DNA of 64,000 bases from DOZZ01 sp963792655 (lineage in GTDB: Bacteria > Acidobacteriota > Terriglobia > Bryobacterales > Bryobacteraceae): positions 248,001 through 312,000 of the forward strand of contig CAWBWU010000003.1 in assembly GCA_963792655.1 (NCBI GenBank). The letters run 5' to 3'. Positions 18,896 through 28,900 of the stretch are shown here, in pieces. Position numbers and translations under genes: made by a program. A model generated the notes under the pieces. That model was not told where the DNA came from, did not search any database, and worked only from the letters and a program-made list of their open reading frames with translations. The first letter of the stretch is position 1, and each line of letters opens with the position of its first letter.

Positions 18896-19724
18896 ATGGC
18901 GAGAATCGCACAAAGTAAACAGCTTAAAGCTGTTGAGCCTATGCTCGAGCGGAAGATCTACATCTATGAAGTAGATGCGGGATTTTCAGGCGACCAGCCG
19001 GTCGTTTTTGATCCCTCGCCAATAATGGCACATCTGAAGGATCAGCCGCCTTCGCTGGACGGCCGTTACCTTGACGTGGGCGAAGGCAATGTAGTGTTTG
19101 CCAGCCCGATAAGCCTGGAGTATCCGCAGAAGCTGGTTTTCGTGTTAAGCAGGCGCAACAATCTTCCAGAGCTCGAACGGGCGGTAAAATGTCGGCCCTT
19201 CCGATCCCGATTGACAGCGGACTCGGCGAAAAGATCCATGTGATGTTTTTCGGCAGGTATGCGGCGGCTGATTTCAATTTCTACGGACCCCGGGCGACCG
19301 CACTTGCAACCTACTTTGCGTTCAAGGCAAAGGGAATTGGGCCGAAAATCCGCCTGCAGCAGCTCGTTAAAGGCGAAGCGGTAGATGACCTGAAGCGCCT
19401 GGATGGGATCACCGTCGCACATTTCAAATTCCATGAAAGTGCGCTCCGCCTCGTGGAGCGGGCTGACGAGTCGCTCGCCGCCGGCTTGCGCGCCACCCTG
19501 GAAGCTTCCGATGCGGACGAACTGGAGTTGATACTTCGGCGCAAACGGAAAGGCGGAGTGACGAAGTATTTAGCCGGTCATGTTCTGAAAGGCATCAAGG
19601 AGCTTGCCAGACAGGAAGCGACATACGAAGAGTTTGACAGGCTGGTCGCGACGGGGGTATCGAGCGTGACGGGCCAGCGAGAGGATGTCATGTCCTGTCG
19701 GACCAACTGATCCTAAAAACGTAA
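18896..19724 (+). CDS. Unknown soluble protein of the accessory island, with two frameshifts
   Basis: About 275 residues when repaired; I do not recognise a family. The first part (LERKIYIYEVDAG, YPQKLVFVLSRRNNLPELER) and the second (ALPIPIDSGLGEKIHVMFF, ATALATYFAFKAKGIG) join across a frame change near 19190. A mixed helical C-terminal half follows, with charged segments such as ELELILRRKRKGG. A second change near 19695 gives the end VLSDQLILKT and a TAA at 19722-19724. A small open frame starts two bases later and a four-helix membrane protein follows, so the three could be one operon. A soluble sensor or effector paired with a membrane protein is possible. Confidence 0.55.
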
Positions 19725-19725
19725 G

Positions 19726-19842
19726 ATGGTGAAAATGAACAAACGGTCACGAGCGGTCCAGAGCGAATCGGCATTTGAGGCCATCGAGAGCGCTTTTCTT
19801 GAGGCACAGCTGCGACTGGGCAGTGCGGGAACGATAGCCTAG
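19726..19842 (+). CDS. Possible 38-residue small ORF between the soluble and membrane genes
   Basis: A short open frame starting ATGGTGAAAATGAAC, two bases after the preceding stop and 14 bases before the membrane-protein ATG. The product is helical and mixed-charge (SESAFEAIESAFLEAQLRLG). It could be a real small subunit, the start of a longer gene cut by a frame error, or chance. Its tight spacing is the only support. Confidence 0.25.
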   Translation: MVKMNKRSRAVQSESAFEAIESAFLEAQLRLGSAGTIA

Positions 19843-19856
19843 AGTAGGAGCGAAGA

Positions 19857-20389
19857 ATGCGACGATACGTGGAGCGGCATTTCGAACAGGTCGCCTTCAC
19901 TTTGGTCGCGCTCGCTTGGGCAGACTTTTCTATGCCGGGCACTGGCTTGACAGCGACAAAACCGTCCTTGGCATCCTGAAAGGCAATCGAGCCGCTGTCT
20001 ACGGTGCGTTGGCCAGCCTGTTTGGCACCATCTTCGGCTTCGCAATAACGGCTATTTCGATCATTCTCGCCTTCGCGCAATCCCCGAAGCTCAAGATTTT
20101 ACGCAGGCCGACACTGGCAGAAGCTTTGGACAATATTCACCCGGGGTATCTGGATATTGAGCGGCGTGGCGATCGGCGCGGTGGCGGGCTGATCTTCGAT
20201 TGAGAATCGAGCCCGAAAGTGCTGGTCGCGTACGCACTGACGTTTATGGCACTGCTCGGAGTCGCCCGACTGATTCTGGTTGCCTGGGCATTTGAGAAGC
20301 TGGTGCTCATCATGACCCAGCCTGACCGGTCTGCAGAGGGGTGGCAGCGGGAGGCGTCCCTTATCGGGGAAATCGCTGGAGTGAGATAG
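19857..20389 (+). CDS. Four-helix membrane protein of the accessory island, broken by frameshifts and an internal stop
   Basis: About 177 residues after repair. AGGAG precedes ATG 19857. Four hydrophobic helices can be followed through three frames: QVAFTLVALA with GRLFYAGHWL (break near 19912), AAVYGALASLFGTIFGFAIT and AISIILAFA, then IFTRGIWILSGVAIGAVAG (break near 20118) and VLVAYALTFMALLGVARLIL with VAWAFEKLVLIM. An in-frame TGA lies near 20202 after LIFD. The protein ends GEIAGVR. I do not recognise the family. Keeping all four helices while the frame is broken suggests sequence errors or very recent decay. Confidence 0.5.
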
Positions 20390-20459
20390 GGTCGCTGCGA
20401 GTTCGAATGCCCTCACTACCGGGAACTCATGTGGTGTGTGGGCGACGTGCCGAAGCTGA

Positions 20460-20708
20460 ATGACAATGAGCACATGGACTGACCGGCTCGGCCGCTCGAA
20501 ACTCCGCTCTTTAAGACGAGGAAGGCCATTTCTGGCTGGAACAGAACGCCTCCGAAGCATGAAATGGGGGAAGTTTGCGCGCGAGGGGCATGACGTCGCG
20601 TGGGAATTCGCGGGGCCCGGCGGGGCGTATACCGGGCGAGTGCTGATCGACGGCGAAATCTGTACGCCTTCCGAGGCGACGAAAAAATTCCTGCAGAAGC
20701 ACCGATGA
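20460..20708 (+). CDS. Small hypothetical protein, boundaries uncertain
   Basis: An 82-codon frame. The second half (about residue 32 on: MKWGKFAREGHDVAWEFAGPG, then GRVLIDGEICTPSEATKKFL) looks like a real compact domain, while the first ~30 residues are Arg-rich and may be out of frame. A preceding segment in another frame (20393-20470) contains CEFECPHYRELMWC, a possible metal-binding cluster, so the true gene may start near 20390 and be frame-broken. It ends convergent with the restriction-modification gene. No function can be given. Confidence 0.35.
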   Translation: MTMSTWTDRLGRSKLRSLRRGRPFLAGTERLRSMKWGKFAREGHDVAWEFAGPGGAYTGRVLIDGEICTPSEATKKFLQKHR

Positions 20709-20812
20709 ATGAACTTGTTTATAGGCTCGCTGCTGCCGCGCGCCTGGCGCGGAGAAGTCCAGTTTGGGTGGCAGGCTCCGGATCGCTTCCAGCGTCTGAA
20801 GGCTCACCGTTG

Positions 20813-23812
20813 TTAACGTTCAATCAATGCAGGAATGAACTGATCGTTATCCGCATCATTCGGATCAGACGTGATGTTGCCATCGTCATCCTCCTCGAGA
20901 CGGTATTGGTCCACGACCCATTCCAGAGCAGAACGCGTTCCGAGGACATAATCGAACACCTGCGGCAAAATGCCGACAACCGTCAGCGAGCTGTTTACTT
21001 CGATCGTTCCCGCATCCTTATCGAGGCGCATCCTTCCGGTAACGCGCAGGAGAGCGGTACCGTCGGGTTCTCCAGCCATTGGAGTTCGAAAAGAGGGGCG
21101 GTTTCGTAGCCAACGTGCAAATCAGTATCGCCGAACCGGCTGCACAGCCGCGAAATCTTCGCCAGGGGCCAGACGAGGTAACTCCTGTTGAAGGTTCTCA
21201 GCGAACCTGTCGCGATATGCCGGATGATGGAGCATGCCGTAGACGTAGTTAAATACATCGCGCTTCGAGATCGATTTATCGGCGTAGTGATCCCGAATCG
21301 ACCAAGCGCCCAATCAGTAATGTTTTCGGTGCGCTGGACGCCATCATTGAGTAACTGTACAGCCCGAAACATTGGCCGTTCCTGCCGCCAACGGCCTCAT
21401 TAGGAAGGCAGTTTGTCACCATGCACGTGAACGGCATCTGGTTATGGCTTGTGCAACAGATAACAAGATTATCTGCGTCTGCCGTTGGAAAGAGGCTCGG
21501 CGTCAGGTATACCCGCTCATTCAGCATCCGGTCGAAAAACAGCCATTTTTGCAGAAAGGACGGTACAAAGACCTTCGGTAGTTCGAATCCTGAGTGGCAG
21601 CGGAACGCTCCATCTTCAGGGAGTGCTTCAGGTTATGCGTCCATTTTCAGGTCTTCACGGACGAACTTGTCGATGTCGAGTTTTTTCTTTTGTTTCGCGG
21701 CCCGGTGGTAGCGGTCCACTTCTGCGTTATAGTCATCGACGAACTTTTCCATTCGCGCGACCAGAACATCATGGTTGAAATCATAGGCAACGTCATCGCG
21801 GGCCGTGAGGACGCCAACGGTATAGCTCTTGAAGATGGCCTGCGCGTTGGCGTCGTCCATCTTCTTTGTCTCTTTTGAACCGAGTGCGATCAACGCATCA
21901 AACTCGACGGCCATTTCAAGCTCAAGCCACGTATTCGGAGCCAGAGCCTGCCATTTTATCCGCGATACATCCTGTTGTTCGGCCAGCCACGCAAGCTTCT
22001 GATTGCTGGGTCCACCGCTCCGGCACCCGGTGATAGAACAGCGAATGATCATCAGGCCGATTTCCGTTTTCGCGAACAGCGATGGTGATTCCGACTCCAA
22101 CCTGAATACCGAATACGTTATGCTGCGTCCCGCTAAGTGTGCGGTCGCGGTTACGTCGCCATGCAGATCAACGTGGTAAATACGTGTGAAGTCGCGCAGA
22201 AGATGCTTTTGCATCCCGTCAAAGGCACCATGATCAACGAAGCTGTTGTTGGTTACGAGGCAGACGATGCCGGGCCTGTGTCCAGACGGTCGATGGCCCA
22301 ACGGAAGAACCGGACATAAGGATCATATAGCTTGTTTTTCAGGGTTGCCGTGGAGTCTTTTGCGTAAGTCTCGCGGATGCGCTCATCGATTTCGTCGTAG
22401 GCGCGGTTTTTGTTGTTCTCGTTCTCGCTCTTCTGCCCCATGTTGTAGGGCGGGTTGCCGATGATGACGGTGATCGGCGTTCGCTTCTGCCGCTCGACGC
22501 GCTGGGTATTTTCTTCATTGATGAACGCGAAGCCCTTTTGCTTCGTCTCCGCTATGTCGAGGGTGTCTACAAAGCAGAGGCCCTCGAAAGGCTCGTACGT
22601 CTCGGTCATCTCGTAATACGCGTGCTCAATGTTCAGCGCAGCGATGTAGTACGCGAGCAGCATGATTTCGTTCGCGAAAAGCTGCCCGTGTAGTAAAGCT
22701 TCTGGAAGGTCGCGTCTCGAGATGCGCCGCAGCAGGTTAACGATGAAGTTGCCCGTGCCGGTGCAGGGGTCGAGAACGTCAGCCCGGCGCACCAAGCGTG
22801 GTCCCGAACTCCGTCTTCAGCACCTCCGCGACGCTGCGCCCATGAAATCGACGATCGGTTGCGGCGTGTAAACGACGCCGTGCGTGTCGGCGTGCCTGGT
22901 CGAGAAGCCCTGGAAGAAGCGCTCGTAGACGGTGTTGAGGAAGTACTGCTTCTCGCTGAAGTCCGGCAGCGTCCGGGCCGCGTCCTCGATGGCGCAGTAG
23001 AAGCGGTCGAGCGCTCTTCAGGTATCCGTGCGGCTGAAGCTCTTGCTCACCAGCGCGTCGATGACATGGTCGACCTCGGCGGCGATCACGTTGCGCTGCG
23101 TGAACTCCGGGTTATCGAAGATCGTGCGGAAGAGCCGTTCGGTGAGCAGGTGCTGGACCAGCATCTCCTCGACCGTCGACCGGTGATCTTCGGGTCAAGG
23201 GAGCGTGCGGCAGAGCTTGCGAAAAGCGTCGAAGGCGGCGATAAAGCGGGTGTTGTTCGTGCTGCGCCTCCTTGATCTTGCTTCACAACCCGCTGGCAAG
23301 ATCGGGGACCCGATCTTTGAACTCGTCGACGGCGTGCTCGAAGCCCTCGATATCGGGCTCGATCATACGAGAAGAACTGCTGCAGCAGTCGGCCAGTCGC
23401 TCGCGGTCGGTCAGGTCGATCCGCATCGCGCTCGGCCTTGCCCTGGTAGAAGACCGCCGTCGCGGTATCCTCGAAGATGATGTTGTTGAGCGGGTAGCCC
23501 TTCGCCTTTTTCTTCTGCGATCTCCGCGTCGAGATTGTCGTCCGTGTCCTTGGCCTCCCAGTAGCCGCGCGGCAGGCCGTTGCCGTCCCGGATTGTGCCG
23601 TCTGGGATGATGCGCTTGCCGGTCACGGCGAGCAGCGGAATGAAAATCCAGCCGCGCTGCTTGGCCAGCACGGAAATGAGATCTTCAAAAGCCCCGCTTA
23701 CCGCGCCGTGGCGGACTCGCTGGTCCCGATATTCCTGCAGGAGCGAATAATACTCTCCGATGGCGGGATGCTCGGGCGAAATAGTGGTGGAGCGAGCCGG
23801 ACGCTTGGCCAT
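20813..23812 (-). pseudogene. Type ISP restriction-modification enzyme (N6-adenine methyltransferase with ISP C-terminal specificity region), broken by about ten frameshifts
   Basis: Reading from 23812 downward through several frames gives about 980 residues of a type ISP-like polypeptide. The N-terminal part has RDGNGLPRGYWEAKDTDDNL, a nuclease-like region. The methyltransferase has motif I DPCTGTGNFIVNLLRR, then QLFANEIMLLAYYIAALNIE, EPFEGLCFVDTLD and the catalytic NPPYNMG. VTNNSFVDHGAFDGM, KLAWLAEQQDV and a C-terminal FNYVYGMLHHPAYRDRFAE follow, the last from the specificity region. The end may extend to about 20755 (VSLQTLEAIRSLPPKL). No helicase domain was seen. In this state it cannot make the full protein, whether through decay or sequence errors. 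Confidence 0.85.
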
Positions 23813-24289
23813 ATGGGAGGCGAAGCATCAGCGTAACAGAGGGAAGTACGGCCCCATGGATGGGACGGCGCCAGTGTTTCGGGTCGGGGCGCATTGCTGA
23901 CCACCGGAATCTCAGAGAAAGCGAATTTCCAGTGCCTTCGGCGGCGGGGTAAGTGGCAGTCGCGAGATGCGGGGGGCTCGGCTGCTCAGATGTCACCAGA
24001 GTGCCATGCAAACTGGGTCAACCCAGTGAAACTGAACGAGGAGGGATGAAATGATCGGGCTTAAAGCTGCCCGGCAGGCAGAGGACTTCTTGTGATTTGT
24101 GCCGCTTGCAAGCCCCCGAATTGTGTGGCGAAAGAGGGGGTGTGCGAACTCCAGTAGACCTTGTGACCCCACGACGGTTGAGCACACCGCTGCATTGGAA
24201 GCGGAGGTCCATGCAGGATAAGCTTCCATAAGTACTAGAACAAACGCGCTTCTGTCCCGTCAGCTCCCGTATGGTCGGCAAGCTGGAAG
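23813..24289. other. Gene-free stretch upstream of the restriction-modification gene
   Basis: About 480 bases. The part next to 23812 should carry the promoter of the restriction-modification gene. Reverse-strand open frames of 78 to 108 codons cover 23993-24338, but they overlap each other and match nothing I know. They may be remnants of an insertion sequence; no terminal repeats were seen. Confidence 0.35.
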
Positions 24290-24679
24290 TTGAACGATGA
24301 ACCACGCCGGCACCGCGCAGCTTCTCGTAGCGCGGCACTCATGCATCCTCATGAGCCCAAGTCGTATAAGAGTGAAATGCGCGGCGCACTGTCAGCTTTG
24401 GCTTATGGAGTTCATCTCGGCGAGGGCGAGCTAAGAAGGGAGTTGCCCGGATTTTCGGTTTGTATCCTTCAGCCGAAGTTCCATGAAGAGGATGCGCCCC
24501 TGCACACGCACGGGCCCGTCTCCATCGTTTTTGTTCTCGCAGGTGCGTACCGGACCACCGCGGACGGCCCGACCAGTCGCCCGTGTGGCGAGACGCTGAT
24601 CTACAACCCCGGCGCAACTACCATCGAGATAACTCCCTCAGCCGAATGGCCGCCGTCTCGCAGTGTCGGTAACCAGTGA
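24290..24679 (+). pseudogene. Orphan N-terminal cupin segment of an AraC-type regulator
   Basis: A 129-codon frame whose middle resembles the ligand-binding cupin of AraC-family regulators: LPGFSVCILQPKF, then APLHTHGPVSIVFVLAGAYR, and GETLIYNPGATTIEI. The His pair in LHTHG fits the cupin metal or ligand site. The usual helix-turn-helix part (about 100 residues) is absent, because the frame ends after SVGNQ and no continuation was seen. It is probably a gene fragment left in the island. A stand-alone cupin is less likely. Confidence 0.5.
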
Positions 24680-24789
24680 GGTCGCTCCATCGACGATCCA
24701 AAAACGCACCTTGCTACGAGTTCCGGCCAGTAGCTTGCCGGCATTGAACGCTACCGGCCGCTCTTCGAGATAATTGGCTCGCGGGGGAG

Positions 24790-25011
24790 ATGATGGAAGC
24801 TCACAATCAGTGTCCGAAATGCAACGGCGAGATGGAACGAGGTATCATTCTCGACCACAAAGATCACGCATCCAGCGTTGTGGCGCTATGGCAGCCAGGC
24901 GAAGCGCAGAAGTCTTTTTGGCGCGGAGTACAGTCTAAGGACGGTCCGCAGTATAAGATCACGGCTTATCGTTGCACGGGATGCGGCTATTTGGAGTCGT
25001 ACGCGAGTTAG
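24790..25011 (+). CDS. Small zinc-ribbon protein (DUF6487-like)
   Basis: A 73-residue protein with two Cys pairs, CPKC (8-11) and CTGC (62-65), framing a short beta domain that contains KSFWRGV. A final GYLESYA completes the pattern of a widespread small zinc-ribbon family of unknown role. It starts ATGATG, and a GGGGGAG ribosome site precedes it. It is the last intact gene before the first repeat array. Confidence 0.75.
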   Translation: MMEAHNQCPKCNGEMERGIILDHKDHASSVVALWQPGEAQKSFWRGVQSKDGPQYKITAYRCTGCGYLESYAS

Positions 25012-25028
25012 GAAGAAGCCCGGGATTA

Positions 25029-25625
25029 CCGCTCCGGGTTCACCACATTACTCAGCGCGGCAATGAGCGCGGCGAGGTCTTTTTCTCCCCCGATGACCGC
25101 GACGTCTACCTTGACCTCGCCGGCGAACAGGCGCGGGTGATGCACGTCTGGGGACAGACAGCCTTTTCGCAGAAGGCGCGAAAAGGTGTCAGTCCCCGGA
25201 GCGCTTCGCACATTACTCAGCGCGGCAATGAGGGCTGCGATTTTGCTCACTCGATGACCGCGAAGCCGGGACTTCAGCGCGTCGTTTGATCGCGATTGGT
25301 TCCGTCTACCTTGACCTTGCCGGCGAACAGGCGCGGGTGATGCACGTCTGGGGACAGACAGCCTTTTCGCAGAAGGCGCGAAAAGGTGTCAGTCCCCGGA
25401 GCGCTTCGCACATTACTCAGCGCGGCAATGAGCGCCGCGATTTTGCTCACTCGATGACCGCGACGCTGGGACTTGAGCGCGTCGTTTGATCGCGATTGGT
25501 TCCGTCTACCTTGACCTTGCCGGCGAACAGGCGCGGGTGATGCACGTCTGGGGACAGACAGCCTTTTCGCAGAAGGCGCGAAAAGGTGTCAGTCCCCGGA
25601 GCGCTTCGCACATTACTCGGCGCGG
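25029..25625 (+). repeat. Tandem array 1: three ~200-bp units of a RAYT-transposase fragment carrying a REP-like hairpin
   Basis: The array starts with a RAYT-like coding fragment (HHITQRGNERGEVFF, DDRDVYLDL). Units beginning GTCTACCTTGACC occur at 25104, 25304 and 25504, a period of exactly 200 bases; the last unit is cut at about 25625. Each unit contains an imperfect palindrome GGGGACAGACAGCC-TTTTCGC / GCGAAAAGGTGTCAGTCCCC at 25150-25197, 25350-25397 and 25550-25597. The RAYT motif ITQRGNE recurs after each hairpin, so each unit joins a duplicated transposase 5' end to a REP. The units differ at a few positions, so the array is not very recent. Confidence 0.9.
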
Positions 25626-25909
25626 GAAACCGGGGGAAACCGGTGCCAGACGGTCACCCACCGATTTGCAGCGCCGATTTGCGTCGCGAAGTAGTGCTGC
25701 GACCGGCGTTTGGTACGCCCAGCCGCAGGCGGTACCAGCTTTGCTTGCACCCAAGAAATCCACGACTAAAAAAAATACTTGTTAGCGGCAAGAATCACGG
25801 CCTTGGGCGCTGGCCCCTATAGTAAAATCCGTTCATCAGGGCTGAAAAGAAATTATATTTGAAAGTGCGATCCATGCCCCGCTCGGGCCGATCGCGCTAG
25901 GGACATCTC

Positions 25910-28900
25910 GTGCATATACCTCATATATTCCGTTCGTTGAACACACGATCCACACTGCTGCCCGCAATCACGGCAGCTCTTTTCTTCTTGAGCAGCGGGG
26001 GGGTGTTCGCGCAGACCACCTTCGGGTCTGTGAGCGGCGTCGTCACCGATCAAACCAAGGCGCCTATTCCGGACGCTGAAGTCACTGTCGTGAACCAAGA
26101 CACCGGGCTGAGGCGAAGCCAGAACACGGCGGCGACAGGAGTCTACAACATTCCCGATCTTGCGCCCGGCACATATACGCTGCGGTTTGAACGCGCCGGA
26201 TTCAGTTCGCAGGAGCGGCAGGGAATCGTAGTAGACGCCAACCACGTGGTGAACGTGGACATTCAGTTTGCAGTAGGCACGGCTGCCGTGAAGATCGACG
26301 TTCAGGGTACGGCCCCCGTTATTAACACCGAAAGCTCCACTACCAGTTACGTGAAGACTGATACCGAATTGCTCGATTCAGCCGTGAATATCCGTCAGGG
26401 CAACACCACCCAGGGATTTGTCATGTACAACCCCGGTGTTTCTGTGAACGATTCGGGCAACTACTCGGGACCGGGCGCCCGCCAGATTGATACCTATTGG
26501 ACCAACGACGGCATTGTCGAAATGCAGGATCTGAGCGGATCCGGTGGTTCGGGGGTGGGGCCCGACCTGGAAAATGTCGCGGAGATTAACTATGTTCTGG
26601 TCAATGCCCCGGCAGAGTTCAAGGGCGCGACAACGATCACCACTGTTAGCAAATCCGGAACCAATCGATTTCACGGCAGCCTCTATTACGATTACAACGG
26701 CAGCCGCCTGAACGCCCGAGATTTCTTTTCTGCCAAAGTGCCGTTCACGGTTTATAACGATTTTGCTGGCAGTGTTGGTGGCCCGATCAGGAAGAACAAA
26801 ACGTTCTTCTTCGCTGATTACGAAGGCTCGCGCAATCGGGGCGCCCGAGTGATCGCGGACAATACACCGCTGGCAGCATGGCGCACAGGCGACTTTAGCA
26901 ATTTGCTCGCGAACGGCAAAGTATTGAAGAATCCGTTCACGGGTTTGGCTTTTGCGAACAACATGATTCCGTCGAGCTTGATCAACCCAGTCTCGCAGAA
27001 CCTACAGAACACTTTTTATCCGCAACCCAACTGCGGCGCCCCGGGCATAGTAGCGGGCAACTATTGTGCGAACCTCCCCACGCGCAACGACTTCAATATC
27101 GTCGACGGCAGAGTAGACCACTACTTCCGCGAGCGCGACACGATGTTCGTGAGATATAGCTATCACCGGATGCGAGTATTGGGTCAACGAGGCCTGCTTC
27201 CCCCTGCCGGTACTTACAATCAGCAACGCAACTCCAGCAATGCGGTCGTCTCTTATAGCCACACGTTTAGCCCCACGCTATTTAATGAAGTTCGAGCCGG
27301 CTTCTCGCGTGATATCAGCGACGTTGCGAGTACGTTAATGGGTGACAAGATCGTCAGTGACGCAGGCCTGGTGGGTATCACCAACGCAGGAATTCCCGGT
27401 CAGCCGGCGCTTAGTATCAGCGGCCTTACGGGAACCAGCAGCTATTCGATCCATGACAAGGCCCTTACGAACTTCGAGGTTACGGATAACGTGAGTTGGA
27501 CTCGCGGAAGGCACGCATTTAAATTAGGCGGGGACTTCATCCGCGACGGGAACAACCAGAACTACCTCCCGAATAACCTCTACGGGACCTTCAGCTTCAA
27601 AGGCCGCTATACAGGAAATTCCTACGCCGACTTTCTGCTTGGCCTTCCGCAGACGTCGGGCCTCTCTAATCCGGCGCCCAGTTCTTACCTGCGGGGAAAT
27701 CTGGGCAGTTTCTATCTGCAAGATCAATATAAGATCACGCCTCGGCTGACCGTGAACTATGGCGTCCGGTACGAGCTATCGACTCCTTATCACGATAAGT
27801 TCGGAAGAACCTTCAGCTATAGTCCTTCGTTGGGGGCTCTGGTTGTGCCGGACGAAGGCATCAAGTCGATCAACCCACTCTTTCCTGCGAACGTCAAAGT
27901 TTTGACCGCAAGCCAAGCCGGTTATCCGGACGGCTCGCTGCTTAAACTTCAAAAGAACAACTTCTATCCCCGCGTTGGTGTCGCGTACAAGCTAACGGCT
28001 GACGGCAAAACAGTGATCCGTGCCGGCTACGGCATCTTCGGCAACACCATCTATGGGACGATTGCGCGATCCATGGAAGGTGGTCCATTCGGCGGCAGCG
28101 AATCGTTCTTCAACTCCATCAAGAACGGTGTGCCGCTGCTGAGCTTCCCCAATGCATTCGTTCCCGAAGCGGGACAGGTAGCAGCCTTCCAAAGCGCCTC
28201 GGGTTTCAATCCGAACCTGAAAGTGCCTTACCTCCAGCAGTGGAATATCACACTGGAACGGCAGATCGGCACCGTTGGTATTTCCGTGGCTTACGTCGGA
28301 TCGCATGCCGTAAACCTACTGTACGGGCGCAACATCAATCAGCCGCTGCCGAGTACGACCCCGTTTTCGATCGCGGCGCTGCCCAACCCTAATTTCGACA
28401 CGGTCACGTGGTTCGAAAATGGTGCAAGTCAGAAGTACAACTCGCTGCAAGTTGCAGCCGCCAAGCGACTGGGCAAGGGCCTGACCTTCAGTTCCGGTTG
28501 GACTTGGGCGAAAGATCTTACCGATCAATCCGACAACGACTGGGTCTTTGCGGACAACCCAATACAGAATCAATTCGACCGCCGCGCGGAATGGGGAAAC
28601 AATGCGTATACTCCACGTCACCGCGTATACGCCGACGCCGTCTTCTCATTGCCGATTGGGCGCAGTCAGCACTACTTGAACCATATGCCGCGTTTGGCGG
28701 AAGGTGTTCTGGGCGGCTGGCGTCTATCAGCGGTGGTCACGCTGCAAACCGGTCAATGGTTTACTCCTAGCTTTGACGGCTACGATCCTTCGAATACGAA
28801 CACGATCGGGGGACGTCCCGACGTGGTTGCCGGGGCTCGCCTCTATCCCGCGCATCAGAGCATCGACAACTGGTTTAATGTCGCGGCGTTTAAAATCCCG

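Noticed and set aside
21570..21600. GTTCGAATCC, resembling a tRNA T-loop
   Set aside because: It lies within the restriction-modification coding region; no acceptor stem, D-arm or anticodon arm could be built around it.
24100..24250. Possible group II intron or insertion-sequence end (GTGCGAAC-like start)
   Set aside because: No domain V hairpin, reverse transcriptase or terminal repeats were found near it.
25104..25625. Regular repeats that might suggest a CRISPR array
   Set aside because: The unit is ~200 bases and almost fully repeated, with a hairpin and a transposase fragment; there are no short repeats with unique spacers and no cas genes.
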